Shown here in pieces: positions 9,242 through 17,982 of a DNA stretch of 64,000 bases. Numbering within the stretch: the first letter of the stretch is position 1; every line of letters starts with the position of its first letter. The notes under the pieces are model-generated. The model was given only the letters and a program-made list of their open reading frames with translations, did not search any database and was not told the origin of the DNA. Made by a program: the position numbers and the translations under genes. The DNA lies in contig NZ_CP108100.1 in the NCBI RefSeq assembly GCF_036195045.1, positions 3,472,001 through 3,536,000 on the forward strand. Reading direction: 5' to 3'. Source of the stretch: Streptomyces sp. NBC_00236 (GTDB lineage: Bacteria; Actinomycetota; Actinomycetes; Streptomycetales; Streptomycetaceae).

Positions 9242-10068
9242 GATGTCCCTTCCTCGGGCGGTGTGGCCGGAGTGGAGCTCCAGGTTTCGCGGATCCAGGC
9301 GTGCGCCGGGTCGTCGGTGATCCGCCAGGCGCGTTCGTCGTGCGGGCCGGCCATCACGTTGAGGTAGTACATCGGGTAGCCGGGCAGGGCGGCGGAGGGG
9401 CCGTGCCAGCCGTCCGGCACCAGCACGACGTCCCCGGTGCGGACTTCGGCCGTCTCACCGGCGGGGCCCGGCGGGCTGCCGCCGAGCCGGTGGTGGCCGA
9501 AGCCGCCGCGGCCGATCTCGAAGTAGTAGACCTCCTCCAGCTCCGACTCCGTCGCGGTGTGCTCGTCGTGCTTGTGCGGCGGATAGCTGGACCAGTTCCC
9601 GTCCGGGGTGAGGACCTCCACCACGATCAGCCGGTCGCACGCGAAGCCGTCGGCACTGGCCAGGTTGTGGACCTGACGCAGACAGGAACCCGCGCCGCGC
9701 GTCTCGACCGGGACTCCCCCGGCATCACCGCGGCGGAACGGCAGGTCCCGCCGCGCGGTGCCGCTCGCCAGCGCGAACCGGCCGCCGCCGGTGCTGCTGA
9801 TCACGGCGTCGCTGCGCCGGGGGACGTACGCGAAGTCGCTCACGCCCTCGAAGACCCCGGGGCGCCCCGCCAGTTCGAACTCCTCGGCTCCGCAGCGCAC
9901 GGAACAGGAGCCGGACAGCGGCAGCACGATCACCTCGCGTTCCTCCGTACCGAAGGACTGCGAGCCGCCGGGGCCGAGTTCCAGCACCCGCAGTCCGGTG
10001 TGGCGCATGCCGGTGTCCACGGTCCAGGGGCCGTGTGCGGTGCTGCCCGCGGGCTGATGGCCGTCCAT
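9238..10068 (-). CDS. iolB: 5-deoxy-glucuronate isomerase
   Basis: A 276-residue cupin-fold isomerase that converts 5-deoxyglucuronate to 5-dehydro-2-deoxygluconate. The family features seen are the metal-ligand cluster P-P-H-K-H-D-E-H, the EVYYFEIGRGGFGHHRL segment and the VPDGWHGPSAA loop. The ATG at 10068 has GAGGAG five bases upstream. A GTG 15 bases earlier lacks a ribosome site. It starts 11 bases after the aldolase stop and overlaps iolD by four bases. Confidence 0.95.
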   Translation of the reverse strand: MDGHQPAGSTAHGPWTVDTGMRHTGLRVLELGPGGSQSFGTEEREVIVLPLSGSCSVRCGAEEFELAGRPGVFEGVSDFAYVPRRSDAVISSTGGGRFALASGTARRDLPFRRGDAGGVPVETRGAGSCLRQVHNLASADGFACDRLIVVEVLTPDGNWSSYPPHKHDEHTATESELEEVYYFEIGRGGFGHHRLGGSPPGPAGETAEVRTGDVVLVPDGWHGPSAALPGYPMYYLNVMAGPHDERAWRITDDPAHAWIRETWSSTPATPPEEGTS

Positions 10069-10079
10069 GGCGTCTCCTC

Positions 10080-10955
10080 TCACAGCAGGCCGACGGCGGT
10101 GTCCACCGCTGCGGCCACATCGTCGTCGGGCGGGTAGAGCAGCGACCGGCCGACGACCAGGCCGCGCACGGTGGGGAGCCGGAGCGCCTTCTCCCAGGAG
10201 GCGTACGTCTCGTCGGGGGTGCCCGGAGGGTCCCCGCCGAGCAGCAGCGCGGGCAGCGTCGACGCCTCCATCACCGCTTCCATGTGGTCGACCACCGGAA
10301 CCTTCAGCCAGGTGTAGGCGGAGGTGCGGCCGAGGCCCTGGGCGATGGACAGTGCGCGCATCATGGCCTCGGGGCGCAGGTCGTTGACGGCTCGTCCGTC
10401 CGGCCCGCGCCTGACCCAGAACGGTTCGACCAGGGCCGTCAGCCGGCGGTCCGCGAGCGCGGACACGGCGTCCGCGCAGCCCGCCAGGGTGGAGGCGGTG
10501 GCGGCGTCGGTCGGATCGATGCGCAGGAGCATCTTCCCGGCGTCGAAGCCCATCTCCTCGATCGTGGCCGCGTCGTACGCGGTGAACCGGTCGTCCATCT
10601 CGAAGACGGTCTCGGGTACGCCGCCGCGGTTCATCGAGCCGATGACGACCTTGTCCTCCAGGGCGCCGAGCAGCAGGAGGTCCTCCAGTACGTCGGGGGT
10701 GCCGAGCACTCCGTCCACGCCGGGGCGTTCCAGCGCGGTCAGCAGGCGGTCGAGGAGTTCGGCGCGGTTCGCCATGGCGTCGGGCCGGCCTCGGACGGCG
10801 AGGGCGCCGCGGGCCGGATGGTCGGCGGCCACCAGCATCAGCCGGCCGGACGGCTGGATCATCGGGCGCCGGCTGCGCCGCTGGGCCGCCTCCAGGATCG
10901 CCTCGGGCCGCCGGGCCCGGGTCTCCCTCAGGGTCTGCAGTGCTCCGTCACGCAT
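10080..10955 (-). CDS. Cgl0159-family (beta/alpha)8 aldolase, probable 2-deoxy-5-keto-gluconate-6-phosphate aldolase
   Basis: A 291-residue TIM-barrel protein with MLVAADHPARGAL near the N terminus and a C-terminal GGDPPG...VVGRSLLYP phosphate-binding region, resembling class I aldolases. The family is named after Corynebacterium glutamicum Cgl0159, which lies in an iol cluster. The other five catabolic steps are encoded next to it and no IolJ-type aldolase is present. I infer it cleaves 2-deoxy-5-keto-D-gluconate-6-phosphate to dihydroxyacetone phosphate and malonate semialdehyde. It overlaps iolC by eight bases. Confidence 0.75.
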   Translation of the reverse strand: MRDGALQTLRETRARRPEAILEAAQRRSRRPMIQPSGRLMLVAADHPARGALAVRGRPDAMANRAELLDRLLTALERPGVDGVLGTPDVLEDLLLLGALEDKVVIGSMNRGGVPETVFEMDDRFTAYDAATIEEMGFDAGKMLLRIDPTDAATASTLAGCADAVSALADRRLTALVEPFWVRRGPDGRAVNDLRPEAMMRALSIAQGLGRTSAYTWLKVPVVDHMEAVMEASTLPALLLGGDPPGTPDETYASWEKALRLPTVRGLVVGRSLLYPPDDDVAAAVDTAVGLL

Positions 10956-11928
10956 GCGGAGCCGCTTCGGGGATGTGGGGGTGTTCCATCATGTCTTCCA
11001 CCTGGAGGGTTGTCGGCATGTCGGGGGCGCAGAAGAGCCGCCCCGCGACGAAGGCGCCTGCGGCGTTGGCGAAGCGGAGGGTCCGTTCCAGTGGCCAGCC
11101 CGCGAGCAGGCCGTGGCACAGGGCGCCGCCGAAGGCGTCGCCGGCTCCGAGGCCGTTGACGACCTCGACGGGGTGGGGAGCGACCTCGACCCGCTCCTCG
11201 GCGGTGCGTGCCAGCACCCCCGCGGGTCCCTGTTTGACCACGGCCAGTCCGATGCCGGTGGCCAGCAGCGCCTCGGCCGCCGCGTCGGGGTCGCGTTCGC
11301 CGACGGCGGCCTCGCACTCGTCGAGGTTGCCGACGGCCACGGTGGCCCCCGCGAGGGCGGCCCGCAGTGCGGGTCCGGCGGCCTGCGGGGAGGGCCAGAG
11401 TCCGGGCCGGTAGTCGAGGTCGAGCACGGTGATCCCCGACCGGTCGCGGGCGTTCAGGGCGGTGAGGTGGGCGGCCGCGCTGGGTTCGGCGGACAGCCCG
11501 GTGCCGGTGATCCAGAGCAGGCCGGCCGCGCGCACCTCGTCCAGGTCCAGTTCGCCGGGGTGGATCCGCAGGTCGGGGGTGCCGGGCGGGCGGTAGAACC
11601 AGATGGGGAAGTCGTCGGGCGGGAAGACCTCGCAGAAGGTGACCGGGGTCGGGGGTCCGGCGACGGGGAGGACCCGGGCGGCGTCGACTCCGTAACCGCG
11701 CAGCTCGGTCCTGAGGTAGTCGCCGAAGGGGTCCTGTCCGGTGCGGCTGATCAGGGCGGTGCGGCGGCCGTGCCGGGCGGCGGCGACGGATACGTTGGCG
11801 GCGCTGCCGCCCAGGTGCTTGCCGAAGGTGTCGACGTCGGCCAGGCCCACCCCCTGCTGGAGCGGGTAGAGGTCCACGCCGAGTCGTCCCATGACCAGGA
11901 CCTCGGGGGCGGGTGCGGGGGCGCTCAC
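10948..11928 (-). CDS. iolC: 5-dehydro-2-deoxygluconokinase
   Basis: A 326-residue PfkB-family sugar kinase. The N-terminal signature GGSAANVSVAAARHG and the C-terminal signature NGLGAGDAFGGAL, with the catalytic aspartate, are both present. In the inositol pathway it phosphorylates 5-dehydro-2-deoxygluconate before aldol cleavage. The GTG at 11928 overlaps the upstream stop codon in a GTGA arrangement, which fixes the start despite a longer open frame upstream. Confidence 0.93.
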   Translation of the reverse strand: MSAPAPAPEVLVMGRLGVDLYPLQQGVGLADVDTFGKHLGGSAANVSVAAARHGRRTALISRTGQDPFGDYLRTELRGYGVDAARVLPVAGPPTPVTFCEVFPPDDFPIWFYRPPGTPDLRIHPGELDLDEVRAAGLLWITGTGLSAEPSAAAHLTALNARDRSGITVLDLDYRPGLWPSPQAAGPALRAALAGATVAVGNLDECEAAVGERDPDAAAEALLATGIGLAVVKQGPAGVLARTAEERVEVAPHPVEVVNGLGAGDAFGGALCHGLLAGWPLERTLRFANAAGAFVAGRLFCAPDMPTTLQVEDMMEHPHIPEAAPHA

Positions 11929-12785
11929 GACGTCACCTTGCGCAGATGGGCGAGGGAGGCGACGACATCGGCCAACGGGCCCTCGCCCACCGCTGGTTCG
12001 GCGTCGAGGACGGTGTCCTGTTCGAGTACGTACCACCCGGTGTAGCCGGCCGCGTCCAGTGCGGTGGTGATCGCGGAGATGTCCACGTCGCCCTGGCCGA
12101 GCGGCTGGTAGAGGCCGGTGCGGACGGCGTCCGTGTACGTGACGTGCCCGGCCCGGACCCGGGCGGCGAGCGCCGCGTCGACGTCCTTGAGGTGGACGTG
12201 GGCGATGCGGCCGGCGGCCCGGCGGGCCAGTTCCACGGGGTCGTTGCCGCCGGCCAGCAGGTGGCCGGTGTCCAGGCAGAGGGGGACGGAGCTGCCGGTG
12301 AGGACGCGTTCGACCTCGTCCGGGCCCTCGACCATCGTGCCGATGTGCGGGTGCAGGGTGGCGGTGACGCCTTCGGCGCCGGCGTGGGCGGCGATCCGGT
12401 CGAGGTTGGCCAGCAGGGCGTCCCATTGCCGGTCGTCGAGTTCCGGACGGGCGTCGTAGCCCTCGGATCCGGTGGCGGCGGCGAGGACCAGGGTCCGTGC
12501 GGAGCCGAATCCGGCCAGCGCCCGCCGCACTTCGGGGAGCGGGTCGCGGCCGGGGTCGTGGAGGACGACGGGCACGAACCCGCCGACGGCTGCCAGTCCG
12601 TGCCCGGCGAGCAGTTCCGCGCGGGCGTCGGGGTCGGGCGGCAGGAACCCCTCGGGCCCGAACTCGGTGGCGGCGAGACCGGCGGCGGCCATCTCGTCGA
12701 GGACCCGCTCGGGGGCCATCTGGTGTCCCCAGCCGGGGACTTCGCACACACCCCAGGAGATGGGTGCTCCGGCGACGCGGATCAT
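11925..12785 (-). CDS. iolE: IolE-type sugar isomerase/epimerase-fold dehydratase
   Basis: A 286-residue xylose-isomerase-like TIM barrel. The N terminus IRVAGAPISWGVCEVPGWG and the LCLDTGHLLAGG and IAHVHLKDVD segments are typical of IolE/IolH proteins and supply the metal ligands. In this operon the missing step is dehydration of 2-keto-myo-inositol, so IolE is the likely role; an IolH-like epimerase cannot be excluded. It overlaps both neighbours by four bases. Confidence 0.8.
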   Translation of the reverse strand: MIRVAGAPISWGVCEVPGWGHQMAPERVLDEMAAAGLAATEFGPEGFLPPDPDARAELLAGHGLAAVGGFVPVVLHDPGRDPLPEVRRALAGFGSARTLVLAAATGSEGYDARPELDDRQWDALLANLDRIAAHAGAEGVTATLHPHIGTMVEGPDEVERVLTGSSVPLCLDTGHLLAGGNDPVELARRAAGRIAHVHLKDVDAALAARVRAGHVTYTDAVRTGLYQPLGQGDVDISAITTALDAAGYTGWYVLEQDTVLDAEPAVGEGPLADVVASLAHLRKVTS

Positions 12786-13780
12786 CGGCCCGCCTCCTCT
12801 ACTCGTACGGGTCGGCCGGTGCGGCACGAACGGTCGGCGGCCTCGGCGACCAGCAGGGCGGCCAGCGCGTCGTCCCCGGTGCAGGGGCTGGGGCGGGTGC
12901 CCGCGGCGACTTCGGTGAAGGCGGTCAGCTCGGCGACGTACGCGTCGTGGAAACGGCTGAGGAACCCGTCGTGGGAGACGGCCCCCGGCTGCGGCCCGCC
13001 GGCGGTGAAGCGGAGGGGGGCGTGCGGGTCGAGGCCGGTGGCCAGGGTGCCGGTGGAGCCGGCCACTTCCATCCGTACGTCGTAACCGGCGCCGTTGTAC
13101 CGGGTGGCGGTGCACGTCACCAGCGTGCCGTCGTCGAGGGTGAGGACGGTGACGGCGGTGTCGACGTCCCCGGCGGCGGTGAAGCAGGGATCGCCGCGGT
13201 TGGAGCCGGTGGCGCTGACCTCGACGACCTCACGGCCGGTGACCCAGCGCACGATGTCGAAGTCGTGCACGGCGCAGTCGCGGAAGATGCCGCCCGACGC
13301 GGGCAGGTATCCGGCCGGTGGCGGTGCCGGGTCGGCGGTGCAGGCCCGGACGGTGTGCAGCCAGCCCAGTTCGCCGGCGGCCACGGTGTCGCGCAGCGCG
13401 GTGTAACCCGCGTCGAAGCGGCGCTGGAAGCCGACCTGGAGCGGGACGCCGGTGGAGTCGAGCTCGGCCAGCAGGGCCCGGGTACCGGCGAGGCTGTCGG
13501 CGATCGGCTTCTCGCAGAAGACGGGCACTCCGGCGCCGGCCGCGGCCCGTACGAGGTCCGCGTGGGCCGCGGTGGGGGCGGCGATCACGACGCCGTCCAG
13601 GCCGGATCCCAGCAGGTTGTCGAGGTCGGGGTCGTGCTCGGCACCGAGTTTGACGGCCAGTTCGTGCGCCTGGCGTTCGACGGCGTCGTGGAGGACGACC
13701 CGCTTCACGGCGGGCAGTCCGATCAGGGTCTCGGCGTGGAACGTGCCGATCCGGCCGGTACCGATGAGTCCGATGCGCAT
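12782..13780 (-). CDS. iolG: Inositol 2-dehydrogenase, Gfo/Idh/MocA family
   Basis: A 332-residue NAD-dependent oxidoreductase with Rossmann motif GTGRIG at the N terminus, the catalytic lysine in CEKPIAD, and the DCAVHDFDIVRW segment carrying the Asp and His of inositol dehydrogenases. It oxidises myo-inositol to 2-keto-myo-inositol, the first catabolic step. The ATG has GGAGG nine bases upstream. It is the promoter-proximal gene of the operon and is divergent from the GntR gene. Confidence 0.9.
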   Translation of the reverse strand: MRIGLIGTGRIGTFHAETLIGLPAVKRVVLHDAVERQAHELAVKLGAEHDPDLDNLLGSGLDGVVIAAPTAAHADLVRAAAGAGVPVFCEKPIADSLAGTRALLAELDSTGVPLQVGFQRRFDAGYTALRDTVAAGELGWLHTVRACTADPAPPPAGYLPASGGIFRDCAVHDFDIVRWVTGREVVEVSATGSNRGDPCFTAAGDVDTAVTVLTLDDGTLVTCTATRYNGAGYDVRMEVAGSTGTLATGLDPHAPLRFTAGGPQPGAVSHDGFLSRFHDAYVAELTAFTEVAAGTRPSPCTGDDALAALLVAEAADRSCRTGRPVRVEEAGR

Positions 13781-13836
13781 GCGCGAATGCCTCCGGTTCG
13801 AGGAGGAGTGGATTCCTGTCTGATCCCTGCCCCTGA

Positions 13837-13866
13837 TTTGTATCCTCGGCACTCACAACGAGTCAA
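13837..13866 (-). promoter_or_regulatory. iol operon promoter
   Basis: On the minus strand a TTGACT -35 (13861-13866) is separated by 18 bases from a TACAAA -10 (13837-13842), about 55 bases before the iolG ATG. The operator-like inverted repeat sits just upstream of the -35. A 10-bp inverted pair CGAGTCAAGC (13859-13868) and GCTTGAGTCG (13896-13905) brackets the control region. Confidence 0.55.
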
Positions 13867-13869
13867 GCA

Positions 13870-13883
13870 TTTGTTCTGACATA
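13870..13883. promoter_or_regulatory. Candidate GntR operator, site 1 (iolG-gntR)
   Basis: TTTGT-TCTG-ACATA matches the inverted-repeat consensus TATGT-N4-ACATA with one mismatch. The same motif occurs twice in the phytase/ABC intergenic region. The GT-N4-AC core fits the general GntR-superfamily operator pattern. Confidence 0.6.
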
Positions 13884-13953
13884 TATACGTACAGAGCTTG
13901 AGTCGAACTGTGCGGCATACTGAACGCCTGGTTCTACGCATCGAGGAGTCCCC

Positions 13954-14697
13954 ATGGAATCGATCACCAGGCTGATAAGCATCGACCGCAGCAGTCCCGT
14001 GCCGCTGTACTTCCAGGTCGCGCAGCAGCTCCAACAGCTCATCGAATCGGGCACGTTGGCGCCCGGAACCCGGCTGGAGAACGAGATCGCGCTGGCGGAC
14101 AAGTTCGGCCTCTCGCGCCCGACGATGCGCCAGGCCATGCAGCATCTCGTCGACAAGGGGCTCCTCGCACGCAAGCGCGGCGTCGGCACGCAGGTCGTCA
14201 ACAACCGGGTGCGCAGGCAGATCGAGCTGACCAGCCTCTTCGAGGACCTGAAGCGGGACGACCGCCGGCCCCGTACCGAGGTGCTCTCCCTGGAGACCGT
14301 GCCCGCCGCGGGACCCGTCGCGGTCGCACTCGAACTCGAACCCGGCACGCCCACCGTGGAGCTGCGCAGGCTGCGTTACGCGAACGACGAACCCATAGCC
14401 GTCATGCACAACCACCTGCCGGCGGACCTGCTGCCCCTCACCGTGGACGACCTCACCGAGTTCGGGCTCTACGAACTCCTCAAGCGGGCCGGCGTCTCGC
14501 TGCGCACCGCCCGCCAGAACATCGGGGCCCGCAGGGCCACGGCGGCGGAGGCACGGCTGCTGGGCGAGGGCCGCAGCGGCACCCTGCTCACCATGGAACG
14601 TACGGTCCAGGGCGACGCGGGCCGTCCGGTGGAGTTCGGCTCGCACCTCTACCGCGCGTCCCGGTACTCCTTCGAGATGACGCTGACCGCACACTGA
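13954..14697 (+). CDS. GntR-family (HutC/UTRA) regulator of the inositol/phytate cluster
   Basis: A 247-residue regulator. The N-terminal winged helix (residues about 12-80, LSRPTMRQAMQHLVDKG) is followed by a UTRA effector domain (residues about 95-240, with the typical ERTVQGDAGRPVEF...YRASRYSFE). UTRA domains usually bind sugar-type metabolites, often phosphorylated. The gene lies between the iol operon and the phosphate/phytase genes, and the shared TATGT-N4-ACATA motif occurs in both divergent promoters. It is therefore the best candidate to control the whole cluster, with an inositol or inositol-phosphate-derived effector by inference. Confidence 0.85.
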   Translation: MESITRLISIDRSSPVPLYFQVAQQLQQLIESGTLAPGTRLENEIALADKFGLSRPTMRQAMQHLVDKGLLARKRGVGTQVVNNRVRRQIELTSLFEDLKRDDRRPRTEVLSLETVPAAGPVAVALELEPGTPTVELRRLRYANDEPIAVMHNHLPADLLPLTVDDLTEFGLYELLKRAGVSLRTARQNIGARRATAAEARLLGEGRSGTLLTMERTVQGDAGRPVEFGSHLYRASRYSFEMTLTAH

Positions 14698-14709
14698 ACG
14701 GCCCGGCGG

Positions 14710-14733
14710 GCGGACGCGCGCCGGCCCGTCCGC
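14710..14733. terminator. Hairpin between gntR and the DUF47 gene
   Basis: GCGGACG and CGTCCGC form a 7-bp stem with a 10-base loop between the convergent gntR and DUF47 genes. Confidence 0.45.
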
Positions 14734-15369
14734 TCAGTGGCTGCGCTTGAGCATGGCGTCCGACAGCGCGGCCACGGACTCCCCCAGCCGCAGCCCCACG
14801 ACGTCCAGCCGGCGCAGCAGTTCGCGCCGGGTCAGGGTGTCGGCGCCGACGTCCTGCCGCAGCAGTTCGGCCATCGCCAACTGGTAGTGCCTGCGCACCT
14901 GCCCGGCGGCCTTGCGGGCCTCCGAGGTGGCCGCGTCCACCTCCCCCGGCCGGTCCGCCAGCCCCCGGACCGCGCCGCGCAGGGCGGCCAGGCCCTCCGC
15001 CACCCCGGCCAGCGCGGGCAGGTCGGCGGGCTGCCCCTCGGCACCGTAGAGGTCGGTCTCCCGCACCAGGTCGCGGATGTTGTCCAGTACGTCGTCGACG
15101 CAGCGGGAGAACCGGTAGAGGTCCTCGCGGTCGATCGGCGTGGTCAGGGCGACGGCGAGTTCCGCGACCAGTCGGGCCCGTCCGGTGTCGCCCCGGTGCT
15201 CGACGTCGACCATGGCCTCACGGGCCTCGGCGGGCGTGAGCGTGCCCTCGGACATCGCGGATGCCAGCCCCACCCCCTCGATGGCCGCGTCGAGTTGGGT
15301 GGCGAGCAGGTCCGTCAGCTGATGGTGGGACCGGCCGGTGAGGTCGTCGACGATTCTGCGGAAGGTCAT
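14734..15369 (-). CDS. DUF47/PhoU-like partner of the phosphate transporter
   Basis: A 211-residue all-helical protein of the DUF47 family, whose members resemble PhoU and are commonly coupled to Pit phosphate transporters. The segment LYRFSRCVDDVLDNIRDL, with its paired acidic residues, is a family hallmark. Its ATG overlaps the transporter stop codon by four bases, which supports a functional pair. Likely role: accessory or regulator of phosphate uptake. Confidence 0.88.
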   Translation of the reverse strand: MTFRRIVDDLTGRSHHQLTDLLATQLDAAIEGVGLASAMSEGTLTPAEAREAMVDVEHRGDTGRARLVAELAVALTTPIDREDLYRFSRCVDDVLDNIRDLVRETDLYGAEGQPADLPALAGVAEGLAALRGAVRGLADRPGEVDAATSEARKAAGQVRRHYQLAMAELLRQDVGADTLTRRELLRRLDVVGLRLGESVAALSDAMLKRSH

Positions 15370-16343
15370 GCGGTCACTCCTCTGGCGAGAAGGCCGGCCA
15401 GCAGGCCGGCCGCGTAGGCGGCGGGCAGGGTCACACCCCATGCGGTGACCAGCGGGACGGCGAACTGCCAGCGCACCCGGCGGCCGCCCTCGCTGGCCCC
15501 CGCGCCCACCAGTCCGCCGATCACCGTCTGGGTCATGCTCACGGGTGCGCCGAGCGCCGCGCTGGAGAGCACCGTGGCGGACGAGGCCATCTCCGCCGAG
15601 GCGACCTGCCAGGGGCGGGCGGCCAGCAGCCGGACCGATGCCCCGCCGGACACCCTCCGCAGGCTGAGGACGGCCCCCGCCCCGAAGAGGAGCGCCACCA
15701 GGACGGCCGGTGCGAGGCCGGGCGGGGTGTCCAGGCTGCCGCCGACGCGGCCGGCCGACGCCACGGCCGCGACGGCGAACATCTTCTGGCCGTCGTTGGC
15801 CGCGTAGGCCAGGCACTGGCAGCCGAAGGCGGCGACGTGAGCGCCGTGCACCAGGCGCGGCATCCCGGGCGTCGTCGGCATCCGGCGGGCGCCCCGGCCC
15901 AGGGCGAACCCGGCGGCGGCGCCGATCAGCGGGGCCGCCGCGGCGATCCCGAGCACCAGACCGAGCCGGGCCCAGTGCGGCCGTTCGCCCAGTCCTGAAC
16001 CGGCGCCGGCCAGGCCGCCGAGTACGGCCAGCGTGATCGAGGTCGGGATGCCCCGCCAGGTGAGCAGGAGGACGAGTACGAGGGCGGCGGCGGCGCCGCA
16101 CAGGAAGATGAGCGCGGGGTGAGCGGCGTCCCCGGGTATCAGCCCCTCGGTGAAGGTGCGGGCCACCCGCACCCCGAACAGGGCGGGCCCGGCCGCCACC
16201 GCGGCGGTCAGCATCAGCAGTACGGGAACGGCCGAACCGCTGCTGTGGCGTACGGCCATGGCCAGCAGCGAGGCACCGTCGTTGGCACCGCAGACGAGAA
16301 CGAAGGCGACGGCGGTGATGAAGAGCGCGACAGTGGTGGTCAA
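15366..16343 (-). CDS. Pit-family inorganic phosphate transporter
   Basis: A 325-residue integral membrane protein with about ten hydrophobic segments. It shows the inverted duplicate signatures of Pit transporters: CGANDGASLLA near the N terminus and AYAANDGQKMFAVAAVA in the second half. It probably imports phosphate released by the extracellular phytase. No ATG or GTG fits; the TTG at 16343 has GAGGTAG eight to nine bases upstream and is chosen. It lies downstream of the phytase gene in the same orientation with a 71-base gap. Confidence 0.88.
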   Translation of the reverse strand: MTTTVALFITAVAFVLVCGANDGASLLAMAVRHSSGSAVPVLLMLTAAVAAGPALFGVRVARTFTEGLIPGDAAHPALIFLCGAAAALVLVLLLTWRGIPTSITLAVLGGLAGAGSGLGERPHWARLGLVLGIAAAAPLIGAAAGFALGRGARRMPTTPGMPRLVHGAHVAAFGCQCLAYAANDGQKMFAVAAVASAGRVGGSLDTPPGLAPAVLVALLFGAGAVLSLRRVSGGASVRLLAARPWQVASAEMASSATVLSSAALGAPVSMTQTVIGGLVGAGASEGGRRVRWQFAVPLVTAWGVTLPAAYAAGLLAGLLARGVTA

Positions 16344-16414
16344 GGAAGGTACTACCTCACGTGGTGGGGGCGACGCGCACCCGGTGACCGGTGTGCACGC
16401 CGCCCCGTGGGCCG

Positions 16415-17722
16415 TCAGTCGTCCAGCGCGTCGGCCACGTCGTCCCAGTCGACGAACTTGAAGTTCGTGTTGGTGCGGACCTCTCCGTCCTCGCCGGTCA
16501 CGTCCGGGGCGTTGAAGCCGTCGTGGACCACCAGCAGACCGTGCGGATACCCGTCGCCCAGCGGAGCGTTGAGCACCGCCGCGCCGTCGCACTCCTCGGA
16601 GCCGTCGATCGCGCCGGCGCCGGCCGCCGGGGCGACCCGGAAGTTGCCGACGTAGTCGTTGTCGTCCTCGCGCTCGTAGGCGACGAAGGTGTTGTCACCC
16701 TGACTGGAGGCGAGCAGGTACCCCTCGCCGTCGTCCTCGCGGTAGATCGTCAGTCCCTCGACGTCGGCGGTGATGCGCTTGCCGCCCACGCCCGGGTCCG
16801 CGCCTGCGGTGCACTCGTCGGCCACCGGGTCGTAGGTACCGGGGATCCCGAACTCGCGGACCTTGTCGACGATGCGGGGCGTTCCGGTGAGGTCGGCGCG
16901 CATCCGCCAGATGCCGACGTCCTCCTGGGCCGCGTAGAGGACGCCTCGTTCGGCGTCCACGACCATGCCTTCGACCTGGGGGGTGCGGCCCGGCTCGTCG
17001 CAGGGGGTCCAGACGGTGCCGTTGCCGATGTCGAACGAGGAGGGCAGGTCCAGGGTCCGGATCCGGTGGTAGGTGACGGTGCCGGAGGCGGTCGCGGTGA
17101 GCTCCATCAGCGCCAGGCCCGTCGTGTGGCGCTGACTGGCGAGCGCGTAGTAGCGCCCGTTGGCGGCGTTGCGCCAGGTGGCGAGCCCGTAGGCGGTCTG
17201 CTGTTCGTCCACGTCGGCCTCGGTGGCGCTGAAGACCCGGGGCGCGGCGGGGTCGGTGAGATCGGTGAGCGGCGCGTCGGGGTGGTGACGGTCGATGCCG
17301 TAGATCCGCAGCCGGTCGCGTCCCCGGTCGGAGACGACGGCGATGTCGGTGCGGCTGCCGTTGATCTTCAGGCCGGACAGCAGGTCGACGTTGTTGTACC
17401 GGCCGGGCTCGTTGTCCGGGCCGGGGGCGGCGGGCGCCTGGATCGACTGGATCTCGTTGCCGCCGAGGTCATTGACGCGCAGGCCACCCTGCTTGGCGGT
17501 GGCGATGACGAGGCTGGCTTCGGGGTCCGCCGCGTTGAACCAGATCGCCGGGTCGTCCGCGTTGGCGTCGCCGCCGGCCGCGTCGTCGAACTGGGCGGGG
17601 GTCTCGCTGACGGCGTACACGGAGGGGGTGTTCGCGGCGGCCGCGGGGTTGGCCGGTGTCGCCATCAGTGCGGCGGTCGCCGCCGCCAGACAGACCGTGG
17701 TGAAACGTCTGGACAGGTGCAT
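16415..17722 (-). CDS. Secreted beta-propeller phytase (3-phytase)
   Basis: A 435-residue protein with a cleavable Sec signal peptide (residues about 1-30, ending near NPAAAA) and a six-bladed beta-propeller phytase domain. Characteristic pieces are DDPAIWFN, KQGGLRVNDLGGNEIQS, PGRYNNVDLL, VEGMVVDAERGVLYAAQEDV and DVEGLTIY...GYLLASSQG, which carry the calcium and phosphate ligands. The enzyme removes phosphates from phytate (inositol hexakisphosphate) outside the cell, typically leaving inositol trisphosphate. The ATG at 17722 has GGGAGG four bases upstream. A candidate operator overlaps its promoter. Confidence 0.93.
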   Translation of the reverse strand: MHLSRRFTTVCLAAATAALMATPANPAAAANTPSVYAVSETPAQFDDAAGGDANADDPAIWFNAADPEASLVIATAKQGGLRVNDLGGNEIQSIQAPAAPGPDNEPGRYNNVDLLSGLKINGSRTDIAVVSDRGRDRLRIYGIDRHHPDAPLTDLTDPAAPRVFSATEADVDEQQTAYGLATWRNAANGRYYALASQRHTTGLALMELTATASGTVTYHRIRTLDLPSSFDIGNGTVWTPCDEPGRTPQVEGMVVDAERGVLYAAQEDVGIWRMRADLTGTPRIVDKVREFGIPGTYDPVADECTAGADPGVGGKRITADVEGLTIYREDDGEGYLLASSQGDNTFVAYEREDDNDYVGNFRVAPAAGAGAIDGSEECDGAAVLNAPLGDGYPHGLLVVHDGFNAPDVTGEDGEVRTNTNFKFVDWDDVADALDD

Positions 17723-17776
17723 CGTGCCTCCCGGAAGTGGGCTGGGCGGTGCGGGATGGCCAGGACAGTACATAAG

Positions 17777-17790
17777 TATGTGCTGACATA
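17777..17790. promoter_or_regulatory. Candidate GntR operator, site 2 (phytase promoter)
   Basis: TATGT-GCTG-ACATA is a perfect inverted repeat about 55 bases upstream of the phytase ATG, a position suited to repression. An overlapping palindrome ACATAAGTATGT occupies 17770-17781. Confidence 0.65.
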
Positions 17791-17857
17791 AAAGGCTGCG
17801 GACATGAGCGCTTCACGGATGCGCCAACCTCCATGCTTTTCCACAGAGTTACATCAG

Positions 17858-17871
17858 CATGTCTTGACATA
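17858..17871. promoter_or_regulatory. Candidate GntR operator, site 3 (ABC importer promoter)
   Basis: CATGT-CTTG-ACATA matches the consensus with one mismatch and contains a TTGACA that could be the -35 box of the importer operon. The distance to the substrate-binding protein start is 112 bases. Confidence 0.6.
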
Positions 17872-17982
17872 GTGAAGAAGGCGGGCGGAAGCTGCTCCCC
17901 AAGTCGCCCCGACCCGTTGTGGAGAAGGCCGACCCACTCAGGAGCAGCCCGGCTCCGCCGGGCCCACGCAGGAGGTCAGGCA

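Noticed and set aside
7385..13780. A complete inositol pathway including IolA
   Set aside because: No methylmalonate-semialdehyde dehydrogenase is in the operon. The aldehyde dehydrogenase at 49.2 kb is coupled to an amidohydrolase and cannot be assigned as IolA.
17723..17982. PhoP boxes in front of the phytase and importer genes
   Set aside because: No convincing pair of GTTCACC-type direct repeats was found, so phosphate control by PhoP cannot be claimed from sequence.
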